Source of the DNA: Hanleya hanleyi
Lineage: Eukaryota > Mollusca > Polyplacophora > Lepidopleurida > Hanleyidae
DNA length: 64,000 bases
Assembly (NCBI GenBank): GCA_036873755.1
Contig: JAVTVY010019603.1
Location: 17,468 to 81,467 of the forward strand
Direction: 5' to 3'
Shown here: positions 8,123 through 17,934 of the stretch, in pieces
Numbering within the stretch: the first letter of the stretch is position 1
Layout of the letters: each line of letters begins with the position of its first letter
Made by a program: the position numbers and the translations under genes
The notes under the pieces: model-generated
Seen by the model: only the letters and a program-made list of their open reading frames with translations
Database searches by the model: none
Told to the model about the DNA's origin: nothing

Positions 8123-8367
8123 GCAAGCTCCCCCTGAGTAAACAACATTACCCTCAAAGTGTGCCATGACCCATGTGCTAATTTACGGGCGTGTGGGCAG
8201 AGACAGTTAATTTGTTTACACTCGGCTTTTTCCGAGAATACTCGGTGTATCTATTAGACTAGTATATTATTAATGTGTAACTTACATTCATACTAATAGT
8301 GTGTCGATGTTTTACCAGCTGGGTGGTGGTGTAGGAAGTTCCCATTCACTATGTGTTATTTACCTAG
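8123..8367. other. Left flank of the LTR element
   Basis: No gene. CTCGG-CTTTTT-CCGAG near 8213 is a short hairpin. CTAG at 8364-8367 is the left copy of the 4-bp target duplication of the gypsy element. Confidence 0.6.
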
Positions 8368-9282
8368 TGTGGAATTTAGATGGATATAGAGGGACGCCTC
8401 GCATGTATCTGTTTGAGTTTCACATTTGCCCTAATTAGTTTTGGAAGTTTGTTAGTTGATTCAATGTCAATTCACGGGTTTGATCGGTACATGTACATAC
8501 ATTACAATTATATTGAGATTGGAAGCGTATCTGCTAATTGAGCGGAAGCCAGGAAATACTGACCGCTGTATGTACTTGAAGTGGTCAGGAAACACTGACC
8601 ATTGAAGATAGCTGATGGATAATACAGTAACTGGTACGAGCCAGAGATTTGTCACATCAGGTCAATTGTATACTTGAATATTAAACCTGATTTACGCTGT
8701 ATGTTATAGAAATGCACATAAATGAATAGTCTTATGTTAAATGGATTAGTAAGAGTTTGAATCAGATGAGTATTTGTGCACGGTTATATATTTTGGGGAG
8801 ATCTAGAAAACCTGAACGTCTATTTAATATGATAAAGCTATACATGTATATTATTTGAATCAGTGTGGTCAAACAGGCCATCTCTGTTCGAGCAATGACC
8901 AGCACTCAAGTGTCCATTCCGGTAGTTTCCCTAATTAAGTGTTTGAGTTGTGAGAAACTGAAGTTTAGGCCGAGCCTGCGTTAAGTATCTTGTTTACTCT
9001 ACTGTATAAAAGTTTGATGTATATTACACTAGGCTAAGCATTAACACCATTGCTTCATCTGTAGAGACGTTTTTGGTTATCATGATTTGCTGTACTTTGT
9101 CTATGTGATGATGCAGAAGTAAAACAACAACAACAACCTCTGTTTATCTCAACGAGTTGTCTTGTAGTTCTTTGGATTGACCGAAGACGAACCTACAGAA
9201 AGGGTTATGTGGAGAAGATCCCCGTTGTCTTATCTCTTTCGCGCAAGCCCATAAACTGCGGATAAGACGCAAAAAGTCCACA
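8368..9282 (+). repeat. 5' LTR (915 bp)
   Basis: Nearly identical to 15989-17271 once a 405-bp insertion in the latter is set aside. It contains TATAAAAGT near 9006, a likely core promoter. It has 27 extra bases after GTGTTTGAG (near 8942) and one extra CAA triplet near 9127 relative to the 3' LTR. Confidence 0.95.
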
Positions 9283-10233
9283 TTGGCGAGTTTGCTCAGG
9301 ATACTACAAGACGAGACAAGTATCGCGGATCAGGCCGTGCGAGTTCAAGATCTGCAGGCCATAGCACAGGGCGTAACAACGTTAGTGAACGCCGTGCGTG
9401 CTGACAGTGCCGCTCACAAACAATCACGAGTACAACGGGAGAGGTTGCGAAATCACGTTGCGGCTATTCGTAAGTGCGAGGGACTCATTCCGGCCGAGTG
9501 GTTAGAGGAATGTGACGCAGCGGTACGGGATGTTCGAGACATCAATGGGAGTCCAGTACATTTGGCGATATGGACAACAGCCGGGGGTCTCCGAAGGGAA
9601 GTCGATTTATTTCTCGAGGACAAGGATAACTCCACCGAAACATGGGGAGCAATTAGGCAACATGTGATAACGGCATTTGTGTCCACAAACGAAGCCGAGA
9701 GACTAAAATGTGAGTTAGAGTCGATTCACCAGAGACCAGGAGAAACTGTGTATGCGTACAATAGGCAATTTCGGGACTTGGCTAGACGTACATACCCAGA
9801 TGTAAACGACGACTCGAAACGTGTCATCCTTCGTGCATATATTAGGTCACAGGATAAGCCGATGGTACGCAGGATCGTGCTGAGCCAACGGGCCGAAGAT
9901 GTAAATGCGGCTATGACCTATGTCGAGGATCAAGCATCCCGGTTAGACTTATTATCTACCATGAACTTAGACGAAGCAGTACCGATGGAGGCTGATACTT
10001 CTCGGGACCCTATCGAGATATGTTTAGAGGAAATCCGACAGAACCGAGGTGCCATAGAGTCACATCAGAAACTAGTGAACAATCGGTTGAACCGGTTAGA
10101 ACGTGATCAACGCCGACAGCAGGAGAATACCGCAATGCGAGCCCAGAGTGATCAGCGACTGCCAACGACACGATACAATCTGTCACGGGAGATTGGAAGA
10201 ACCAGGAGACGAACACAAATATGCCGGTGTTAA
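9283..10233 (+). pseudogene. Gag (matrix/capsid part) of the gypsy element
   Basis: Builds the virus-like particle. The frame opens inside the LTR at 9181 and passes the LTR end without a stop. There is no ATG until 9862 (residue 194 counted from 9283), so the start is unclear. The capsid-type signature is visible: VHLAIWTTAGGLRREVDLFL, then TWGAIRQHVITAF, then ERLKCELESIHQRPGETVYA and YNRQFRDLARRTYPD, as in retrotransposon Gag families. The frame ends at 10231-10233 before the zinc knuckle, which lies about 450 bases downstream in another frame. TGG at 9284, right after the LTR, fits the start of a primer-binding site; I could not assign the tRNA. Confidence 0.85.
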
Positions 10234-10600
10234 TGCTTTATTATGGACCCTCTGGACACCTGTAGGATATAACAATCGTGTAGAGTGTTTTCACCAGACC
10301 GTCTCACGGACACACCGTTAAAGCATGTGCCGAGACGCTCGAACAGGGCCAATATACAGTGTATGGTTATGTAACGCGAAATGCGATCGCGGAATGCGGG
10401 CGAGGCATATGAATGGGAACCGGTTGAACGTGGATGAAACCGGGCGAGCATGAATGAAATGGACAGCGAACGATACGATGCATGAATGAAATAATGAATG
10501 ACAGACGACTGGATATGTGGAGTTAGTAGAGGTTAACACATTTGGATATATTAGCATAAATACAGGTAGCCGACATGTGGTCGTGTTTATTCAACGAACA
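10234..10600. other. Probable insertion splitting gag
   Basis: Noncoding stretch between the capsid and zinc-knuckle halves of gag, with short reiterations of ATGAATGAAAT type near 10450-10500. Since capsid and knuckle normally lie in one frame, this looks like inserted or rearranged DNA. Its source is not recognised, and exact borders are uncertain. Confidence 0.4.
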
Positions 10601-10825
10601 CTTTCGGCTAAGTACACTGTAAGAAAAACGTCATCCGTGACAAATGGACAGAGGCGTGCCAGTCAGAGACAACCGATCACCTGTTGGAGATGCGAGCAGA
10701 CCGGACACAGGATGGCGGAATGTCGTAATCCACCTGATCCACGCTTCCGAACAACTCGTGAGCAGGCGGGAAACGGCGTAGGGCCGAGCACGCGATCATT
10801 CCAGGGAGGTTCTCGGCCCAATTAA
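10601..10825 (+). pseudogene. Gag nucleocapsid zinc knuckle
   Basis: In this frame the CCHC knuckle CWRCEQTGHRMAEC is complete (C-x2-C-x4-H-x4-C), preceded by a basic stretch and followed by an Arg/Gly-rich tail ending at TAA 10823-10825. It binds genomic RNA in retroelements. The pol frame opens at 10762, so the two frames overlap by about 60 bases in the -1 relation, which would fit ribosomal frameshifting. I could not identify a clear slippery site. Confidence 0.8.
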
Positions 10826-11897
10826 AGTTAGATGGACAAACTATTACCGCACTGATTGATACGGGGGCGTCAACGTCACTACTACGTGCTGATGTTTGGC
10901 ACAAACTATCTGGGAAGGGACCACTTAAGAAAACTGGTGTAATATATGCTGTAAATGAGCAGCCTCTGAAGGTTTTGGGACAAACTGAAGTCAAATTTCT
11001 AAACGCGTCTCCCGTACCGATTGTGGCGATTCCGGAGATGTTTCACCAGTGTATTTTGGGGTCCGATGCCTTACACATAGGACAAACTCAATTGGACTAT
11101 CCAAAAAGTCATATGCGCTGGTTCAGTCGATCGTACAAGTTCACGTCGACTGGACTACTTGGGGGTATCGACGCCACAGGAAGTGTTTATGAAACCACGG
11201 GAAACAGAGGGATCGACGAGGTGATACATGAGTTCCGAGATGTTTTCGACGAGTCAAAGAAACCAGGTGCAGGAAGACACCCGAGAGTGCAGTGTACCAT
11301 ACCTACAGGGGATCACCCACCCATCAGGCAGCTTGCGTACAGAATGCCCTTGATGAAACAGCATGTTGTCAAGGACCAAATAAAGGAGATGTTACAGGCA
11401 GGTGTTATACGACCATCTTCATCACCTTGGGCGTCGCCTATCACACTGGTACCGAAAAAGATGGAACGATCAGGTTCGCCATCGATTACAGGAAATTGAA
11501 CTCTGTAACGCGTAAGGACAGTTATCCATTAGCTATTTCAGACATTTTTGACTCTCTGCGTGGTGCATCCGTGTTCACAACTTTAGACCTTAAGTCTGGA
11601 TATTGGCAAATACCTGTCGCACCGGAAGACATTGAAAAAACTGCATTCACCTGCTCGGAAGGTTTATTTGAGTGGAATTCTATGCCATTTGGATTTTGTA
11701 ACTCTTGGCCATGAATGACATTTTTCGAGATTATGTCGGTAAGTTTGTCTTTGTGTATGTTGATGACATCGTTATATATTCGCACGATGAAACTGAGCAT
11801 GCTTATCATCTAAAACTGGTCTTGGAACGGTTGTTAGAGTATAATTTACAGCTCAAAAGCTCATCGGTGTGTTTTCGCTGCCAGATCGGTAGATTTA
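10762..11897 (+). pseudogene. Pol: aspartic protease and reverse transcriptase, frameshifted
   Basis: The protease has the active-site motif ALIDTGAST (Asp codon at 10858). RT follows: a broad VIRPSSSPWASPITLVPKK block to 11460, then in the next frame IRFAIDYRKLNSVTRKDSYP and SVFTTLDLKSGYWQIPVA, then in a third frame FVFVYVDDIVIYSHD (catalytic YVDD). Frame changes fall near 11460, near 11700 (where the usual APATFQ segment after GFCN is missing, so a small deletion) and near 11870. These lesions rule out a functional polymerase. Confidence 0.9.
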
Positions 11898-13399
11898 TTG
11901 GGGTATCATATTTCACAGCATGGTATTTCCTCGCAAGATCAGAAAATTCAAGCTATCCGCGACATGTTACCTCCCACTTCCGTAGAGGAAGTACGTTCTC
12001 TTCTTGGCATGGCGGGGTATTATCGTGCATGTGTCCCCAATTATGCTAACCTGGTAGAGCCTCTCGTGTCCTTGATACGGAAGCATGTGAGGTTCAAATG
12101 GGATCAGCCCCAGCGGAATGCTTTTGATGAAGTAAAACGCATCTTATGCAGTGATAGTGTGTTAGCTTACCCAAACCCACAGAAGCCATACAAATTGTTT
12201 ACTGATGCGTCAAGCTATGCGGTAGGTGCGATTTTAGTGCAAGAAGATGAGCAGGGTGTTGACCGGGTCATACAGTATGTGCCGGCCACCTTAAAGGATA
12301 GCCAGTTGAATTGGCCTGTCATAGAAAAGGAAGGTTATGCTGTAGTCTATGCATTGAAAAAGTTAAGGCCATACCTCTATGGAGCAGAATTTGTTGTTTA
12401 CACTGATCATAAACCGTTGAAAAGTCTCTTCGTTGGTGAAGTTAGGAACACCAAGGTTCAACGATGGGCGGTTTTGATAGCTGAATATGGGTGTAAGATT
12501 GAATACATCAAGGGGAGCAAGAATGTCCGAGCGGACATGCTTTCAATGATTCGAACGCATTGTGAGGTTGCAACCTTTGATACTAATGATTACATTATAC
12601 CTGAGGTACCTGATGGTGTCCTACCGTACGTACCAATATCGGTATATAGCATTGATGAAGAAACCCTTCGCCAGGAACAAAAACGGGAGTTCCCCACCCT
12701 ATTTACTGTTCCATCGGAGGAACATATGGTGCACAATGAAATAGTATATTCCACGAGATGTCCCTCGGCAGCTGATGCTGAATATCCCCGTGTGATCTTA
12801 CCAACCAGGTTTCGTAACCAGGTAATGGAGCAGGCACACCTTCGAGCAGGTCACCAAGGACTCTATAAGACCTTAGGTCTAGTCCGAGATGCGTTCGTTT
12901 GGAAGGGCATGCGTAAAGACATTATGCGTATGTTGGACCGTTGTGCAACTTGTCAGGTAAATAGACGGGTGCGTACTCGCCCAAAGTACACTGAAATGCC
13001 CATGCCAAAATATCCAGGTCAGATTGTTGGTATGGATTTGATCGGTCCACTGACTCGATCAATAAAAGGCCATTCCTACATCTTGACGATAGTAGATCAT
13101 TATTCAGCTTGGGCGGAAGCTTTTCCCATACGTTCGAAAACGGCTGAAAATGTGGAGGGTAAATTTCTTGAGGAATACTGTTCTAGACACGGAATTCCAG
13201 AGATTGTGATTACCGATCTTGAAAAGGAGTTCAATTCTAATGAGTTGAGAGAAAAATTCAAGTTGCTAGGAATAGATCACAGGCGCACGACCCCGTATCA
13301 TCCTCAAACTAACGGCAGAACTGAACGTTTCAATCGAACCCTAAAGGAAATTCTCCAGAAGTTAGTCAGGAGCACGGGAGGACAGGAGCACGGGAGGGC
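11898..13399 (+). pseudogene. Pol: RT connection, RNase H and integrase core
   Basis: One long frame. RT thumb (IQAIRDMLPPTSVEEVRSLL), then RNase H with LFTDASSYAVGAIL, VIEKEGYAVVYALKKLRPYL, YTDHKPLKSLF and KGSKNVRADMLS. Integrase follows: zinc-binding HLRAGHQGLYKTL with CATCQ (HHCC) and a core with MDLIGPL (D), VITDLEKEF (D) and NGRTERFNRTLKEIL (E). The frame leaves homology after LQKLVR near 13367, at a 16-bp tandem repeat (GGAGCACGGGAGG units), which marks an internal deletion of the integrase C-terminal region. Confidence 0.93.
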
Positions 13400-13564
13400 G
13401 TGTTCAAGGTGGGCGACTCTGTTGTTGTGCATGCAGATGAACGAATCAAACTTACTGCTCAGTGTGATCCGCAGTATGAAATATTTAAGATTAACGGACC
13501 GGTAGCCCATATTCGACACCAGAGGTCGGGGAAAACTAGGGTAGTCAATGTCTCTAAGTTATGA
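13400..13564 (+). pseudogene. Integrase C-terminal (GPY/F-like) fragment
   Basis: In a frame different from the core, the sequence VFKVGDSVVVHADERI and then YEIFKINGPVAHIRHQRS, ending NVSKL at TGA 13562-13564, matches the post-core beta domain of Ty3/gypsy integrases. It is separated from the core by the deletion near 13370-13399. Confidence 0.75.
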
Positions 13565-13696
13565 ATTGCCATATTTCTAATCAACTAGGTTATTCTATAT
13601 GTATATATACTTAATTATCTTCGCTTGATTGTATATCTGCTCGATAACGGGCGCTGTGATCAGCAAATAAAGAACCTTGAACCTTGAACCTTGTCG
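13565..13696 (+). repeat. AT-rich segment ending in CCTTGAA repeats
   Basis: Contains AATAAAGAACCTTGAACCTT and a third heptamer. Tandem heptamer tails after AATAAA are typical ends of LINE or SINE copies, so a short retroposon may sit here between pol pieces. The 5' border is not visible. Confidence 0.4.
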
Positions 13697-14145
13697 ATCC
13701 TCAGATTGTTTGGGATCATGTTCACCCACGTCCCCGTCGCAACCCTGAGTTAGGTACGCGGCAGAGTCTGAACGGAGCGGAACGTCAGTTTAACGTAGCT
13801 CCCGAGCAAGTTGAGGCGCCCACGTCACATGATGGGCAGTTGTCACTCTCCTCCCCTTCTCAGCGTAATGACTCTACCAGTCAGTCCCCTAATGCACTTG
13901 AAATACCCGATGATACGGCAAATGAGAATGAAAGTCAAATGTCCGATGTAGAAGGACCGCCCAATGCGGATGATGCGTCATCCGATATGGACGAGGAGTC
14001 CACCAATGGGCCAGACTCCTCGAATGACATGGACGACTCACCGCATGGTTATTACTTGCGCAAGCGCAAACCTCAAGCCTTGAGTTCTCCTGTAGTCAGA
14101 AATAAGCATCGCCGCACTTATACTTTCCGATACCAATGGCTATGA
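13684..14145 (+). CDS. Pol C-terminal acidic tail region
   Basis: 153 aa frame: proline/arginine start, a long Ser/Asp/Glu-rich low-complexity middle and a C-terminus GYYLRKRKPQ followed by a basic stretch. YxLRxRK near the end of pol is common in Ty3/gypsy polyproteins, so this is taken as the pol tail, overlapping the env start by 10 bases. The ATG at 13684 is probably not a real start. Confidence 0.5.
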   Translation: MNLVDPQIVWDHVHPRPRRNPELGTRQSLNGAERQFNVAPEQVEAPTSHDGQLSLSSPSQRNDSTSQSPNALEIPDDTANENESQMSDVEGPPNADDASSDMDEESTNGPDSSNDMDDSPHGYYLRKRKPQALSSPVVRNKHRRTYTFRYQWL

Positions 14146-15937
14146 TGGGGGTCATGTTGCTCTTAGTATATGTTCTTGTTATCCCGGTCCCATTGGTATG
14201 GACTGCTGTAACCCCACTGCGGAATGGCATCCTCGTTACTGGACAGGTCCCTGTTAGTCTGGTCAAGGCTGAGTGGACAGTTGTTGTGACTATTACGCCA
14301 CCGGTATTCCCTGAAAATCTTCGTGCACATGTCCAAGAACTTTATCGTATGGTTAACGTTTCACTTAACCACCAGTATATTGAACGTTCCGACATGTTAC
14401 CTTGGTTGCATCGATTCCAGCATCTTGCAGTTCAGGTCGAGCAGGCTGATATCGACCGTACATCTCCCCGTCGATTTCGAAGGGCGTTGCTAAATGTGGT
14501 GGGTGAGATTGGATCCGCCTTGTTTGGGGTAGCAACTACCCGGGATATTGACAAGTTAAGAGAATTGATACAAACCACGTTAACGGCCGCCCATGGCATT
14601 GCTCACTTTGCAAATGAACTCGCGTCTGGAGTACATCACACCTTTGATGAGATTGCAATTAATCGCGATCGAATTAATCAACTTTCAGATGCTTTGGTTA
14701 ACGTTACGCAGTATCTAAATGATTTCACTCAGTCAGCTAGAGCGACCCAAGTACGGATGTGGCGACGTATTCTCCTCGTGTTAAAATTTAACCATATCTT
14801 GGATGCCATGGAATTAACTATGCAAACGTACCATGAAGCCCGTTTACAATACCAACGACAGTACGCCTCCGTGGAATTGGGCAGACTGACTGAGGAATTA
14901 TTTCCATCGTCGGAGTTGCGTAAAGTACAAGACCTGCTACCTACAGGAGTTCAACTCATTGAGCCGTACATGTGGTATTATCAACATGTACTTGTGCAAT
15001 CCCTGTGGCTACGTCATGGTGTCGATTCTCTGTATTACGTGGCCACTCTCCCACTTGTTGACAATGGTGCCTATGTCGAGTATAACATAAGGTCATGGGC
15101 TCTGCCCTTACGTACCCTCGGCCAGTTAATGAAAGTTATCCGCGCACAGGATGGTACTTCCACCCTGCACGGTGTATGGGACGTACACCAAAGGTTTGTT
15201 ATGGCAACGCCATGATGGCGTCACAGCATATACCTTGTATTGTGAGTATCTTATCTAACGTCACTAGTGATTTGTGTCTGGTTCAGTTGAGTCAAACTAA
15301 CGATACAACCAGTAAGACATTTGAACTTGCCCCAGGTGAATTTGTTGTGCAGGCATTTGGAGAAGATATTCAAGAACATTGTGACGGTGTTCCTACGATG
15401 ACGCACACTCTAGGTGCAGGACTCTATTTGCTGAGTCCCAACAATTGTACTTTTAGTGGTATGGATTGGAGGTTAAGTCAGGTTCAAGTGATGACTCAAA
15501 TGGTTTCTCTGCTAGCGACTGTCGTTTCCCTACCACCTGTCGACATACCTACCATTCTGAATGAGTCTAACATACTAACCTCGCTGAAACTCACACCCTG
15601 GCATGACCTTCGTAAGGTGAAATATGTGCCCCTTAAACCGTTACGACCAGTGGAGCTAGAACGCGGGTCCACTATGTCGTTTTCCGAGATTTTGACGTAC
15701 GTATTTGGTTCAATTTTGTTTGTATGCATACTGGCTTTTGTTATTTTTCGTGTTATGCAACGTTTCAAGCTGTGTAAATTTCCTTGTATTCCTTGTTTTG
15801 ATTGTTTTTCGAATACTCTAGAGCAAACCTCTGCATCATCTAGTTTTAACACGCCTATGGCAGTTTTGTTCCAGGTCCGGCCAGCCTGTGGATTTGATTT
15901 TCCTCAACCTTCGGCTGACATTGTATTGGAAAAGTGA
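14136..15937 (+). pseudogene. Env-like glycoprotein (F-protein type), frameshifted
   Basis: Envelope-like gene of the gypsy element. It begins with a hydrophobic signal (residues 4-25). A furin-type site RFRR at about residues 113-116 is followed by a fusion-peptide-like GEIGSALFGVAT, the arrangement known from errantivirus Env and baculovirus F-type proteins. A long helical region and N-glycosylation sites (for example NVTQ) follow. The first frame ends at 15215. The rest lies in another frame to 15937 and carries cysteines and a membrane anchor (YVFGSILFVCILAFVIFRVM) with a Cys-rich cytoplasmic tail. The frame breaks lie between about 15190 and 15250, so the gene is inactive. Confidence 0.85.
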
Positions 15938-15975
15938 GTTAAATGTCATCGGTGCAGGATGGACATTTAACTTCT

Positions 15976-15986
15976 GGTGGGGAGGA
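15976..15986 (+). promoter_or_regulatory. Polypurine tract
   Basis: GGTGGGGAGGA, two bases before the 3' LTR start TGTGG. This is the expected plus-strand priming site. Confidence 0.8.
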
Positions 15987-15988
15987 TA

Positions 15989-17271
15989 TGTGGAATTTAG
16001 ATGGATATAGAGGGACGCCTCGCATGTATCTGTTTGAGTTTCACATTTGCCCTAATTAGTTTTGGAAGTTTGTTAGTTGATTCAATGTCAATTCACGGGT
16101 TTGATCGGTACATGTACATACATTACAATTATATTGAGATTGGAAGCGTATCTGCTAATTGAGCGGAAGCCAGGAAATACTGACCGCTGTATGTACTTGA
16201 AGTGGTCAGGAAACACTGACCATTGAAGATAGCTGATGGATAATACAGTAACTGGTACGAGCGTTTCGTAACATGTGTCTAATTCCGCTTAACCCGGGGC
16301 TAGGGGCCGTATGAGCCCATGTACTTCAAGATCCTCATGGTACTCATATGAACAGTCACAATCAAAGCGTGGCTGAGGTACATCATTTTTAGATGACGAC
16401 TCTATAACGAATATTATGGATTAAGAATACTGATCCAGCGATACGGATTTGATATTTTGGAACATCATGATGTCTTGCCGGCATCATTGAAAACCGTTGA
16501 CCGCTTCTCTCTTGCAGGAAACAAGCCTATGTTTATGTATACTTTTGTCTTTTTGAATTTGGTGCTAATACTGTTATATGGAAATGGAATAGGTCTTTGG
16601 ATTATGGACGCGGATATTCTCTAATGGACGACGGCTGGATTATGAATGACGGACTAGACGCTTGTAATTGTCACATCAGGTCAATTGTATACTTGAATAT
16701 TACACCTGATTTACGCTGTATGTTATAGAAATGCATATAAATGAATTGTCTTCTGTTAAATGGATTAGTAAGAGTTTGAATCAGATGAGTATTTGTGCGC
16801 GGTTATATATTTTGGGGAGATCTAGCAAACCTGAACGTCTATTTAATATGATAAAGCTATACATGTATATTATTTGAATCAGTGTGGTCAAACAGGCCAT
16901 CTCTGTTCGAGCAATGACCAGCACTCAAGTGTCCATTCCGGTAGTTTCCCTAATTAAGTGTTTGAGCCTGCGTTAAGTATCTTGTTTACTCTACTGTATA
17001 AAAGTTTGATGTATATTACACTAGGCTAAGCATTAACACCATTGCTTCATCTGTAGAGACGTTTTTGGTTATCATGATTTGCTGTACTTTGTCTATGTGA
17101 TGATGCAGAAGTAAAACAACAACAACCTCTGTTTATCTCAACGAGTTGTCTTGTAGTTCTTTGGTTTGACCGAAGACGAACCTACAGAAAAGGTTATGTG
17201 GATAAGATCCCCGTTGTCTTATCTCTTTCGCGCAAGCCCATACACTGCGGATAAGACGCAAAAAGTCCACA
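15989..17271 (+). repeat. 3' LTR (1283 bp, interrupted)
   Basis: Matches the 5' LTR from TGTGGAATTTAG to GTCCACA. It is longer because of the Penelope-like tail at 16263-16667, and lacks 27 bases after GTGTTTGAG and one CAA. CTAG follows at 17272-17275. Confidence 0.95.
16263..16667 (+). mobile_element. Penelope-like 3' tail inserted in the 3' LTR
   Basis: Matches 26207-26619, the 3' UTR of the Penelope-like element, from GTTTCGTAAC to CGCTTGTAA. Absent from the 5' LTR. Comparison of the two LTRs shows that about 7 bp of target (CAGAGAT) was lost and that no target duplication was made. It is a strongly 5'-truncated copy without coding sequence. Confidence 0.92.
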
Positions 17272-17350
17272 CTAGGTGTATGCAAGGTGTAGGAGCTTGT
17301 GTTTTTTGCGCTTTTTAGTTAGAAAGCTCCTCTTTCGGGAGTAAGTGGGT

Positions 17351-17366
17351 GGCCCTGATAAGGGCC
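17351..17366 (-). promoter_or_regulatory. Histone-type mRNA 3' stem-loop
   Basis: On the minus strand GGCCCTTATCAGGGCC forms a 6-bp stem with a 4-base loop. It is directly followed by ACCCA and, after nine more bases, by GAAAGAG (17331-17337), matching the metazoan replication-dependent histone signal (stem-loop, ACCCA, purine-rich downstream element). It lies 37 bases beyond the stop of the RING ORF. No histone coding sequence is nearby. Confidence 0.75.
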
Positions 17367-17403
17367 GGATGAGTTGTAATGATTACAACGATTGGAGCAG
17401 TTC

Positions 17404-17670
17404 TTATTTTCTCTTGGCGCATAGGGGACATCTCAGCGGGACGAGTGCACACGGGATGGGTATGCAACTGAACGTAGGACCTGCTCTCCCTGCAAGTTTG
17501 GTGATACAGCAGGCACATAACGCTTGGTGTCCACAGGGAAATAGGGCGAATTTGGCGTAGTGGGTAAAACATTTGACACATGGTAATTGCTTTACCACCC
17601 CCAGTGATGTGTCCCTCTGCAGTCTTGTTATTTCCGTGCAGTAGTCGTCAAGATATCCACTGTGCCCCAT
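17404..17670 (-). CDS. RING-finger protein in a Maverick-like remnant
   Basis: 88 aa. A C3HC4 RING is visible: CVKC, then ten residues, FPCGH, then C-x2-C (CACC) and, after a loop of about 26 residues, CPLC near the end. RING domains act as E3 ubiquitin ligases, and small RING proteins are common in large DNA viruses. The first 30 residues are not conserved by eye and may come from an adjacent SINE. It is transcribed in the same direction as the ATPase upstream (18477-17935), so both probably belonged to one element. A histone-like stem-loop follows the stop codon. Confidence 0.65.
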   Translation of the reverse strand: MGHSGYLDDYCTEITRLQRDTSLGVVKQLPCVKCFTHYAKFALFPCGHQALCACCITKLAGRAGPTFSCIPIPCALVPLRCPLCAKRK

Positions 17671-17782
17671 TTAGTCGCCTCTTATGACAAGCGGACTGGG
17701 AAGCTGAGATCTATTCTTACCATGACCTGGGGTGTGCACAACGAAATCCCAGTTCAATCCTGGGAGCCCCACGGGGCGGTAG
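17666..17782 (+). repeat. Meta-SINE-like core segment
   Basis: ATTTAGTCGCCTCTTATGAC then AAGCGGACTGGGAAGCTGAG and ATCTATTCTTACC, with CCCCACGGGG at 17768. This resembles the conserved core of Meta-type SINEs of invertebrates (TTAGTCGCCTCTTAYGACA). About 45 bases lie between the ATTCTTACC and CCCCACGGGG parts, so the copy is interrupted or rearranged. Confidence 0.5.
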
Positions 17783-17934
17783 AAATGAGACCTGCAGTAT
17801 GGAGTTGGACTGGATAGGGGTCTGCTGTAAGGAGCTGCTGGGTGTTCCAGCAACTGTGTACACCTGTTGATGGTATGAGGGTCGTTGACTCTCACTCTGT
17901 GTTCGTCGTGGACCCTCTGGATGTATCGGGTGCG

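Larger units (their letters stand above)
8368..17271 (+). mobile_element. Ty3/gypsy LTR retroelement with env-like gene
   Basis: Two LTRs begin TGTGG and end CACA (8368-9282 and 15989-17271). They are flanked by identical CTAG duplications (8364-8367 and 17272-17275), which proves a single insertion. The order is gag, protease-RT-RNase H-integrase, env, then a purine tract before the 3' LTR. This is the layout of Ty3/gypsy elements with an envelope. LTRs differ by a few substitutions and small indels, so the insertion is not ancient, yet gag, pol and env all carry breaks. Confidence 0.95.

Noticed and set aside
8210..8235. Histone-type stem-loop after the Gln-rich ORF
   Set aside because: The hairpin CTCGG-CTTTTT-CCGAG has the wrong stem and loop and lacks ACCCA.
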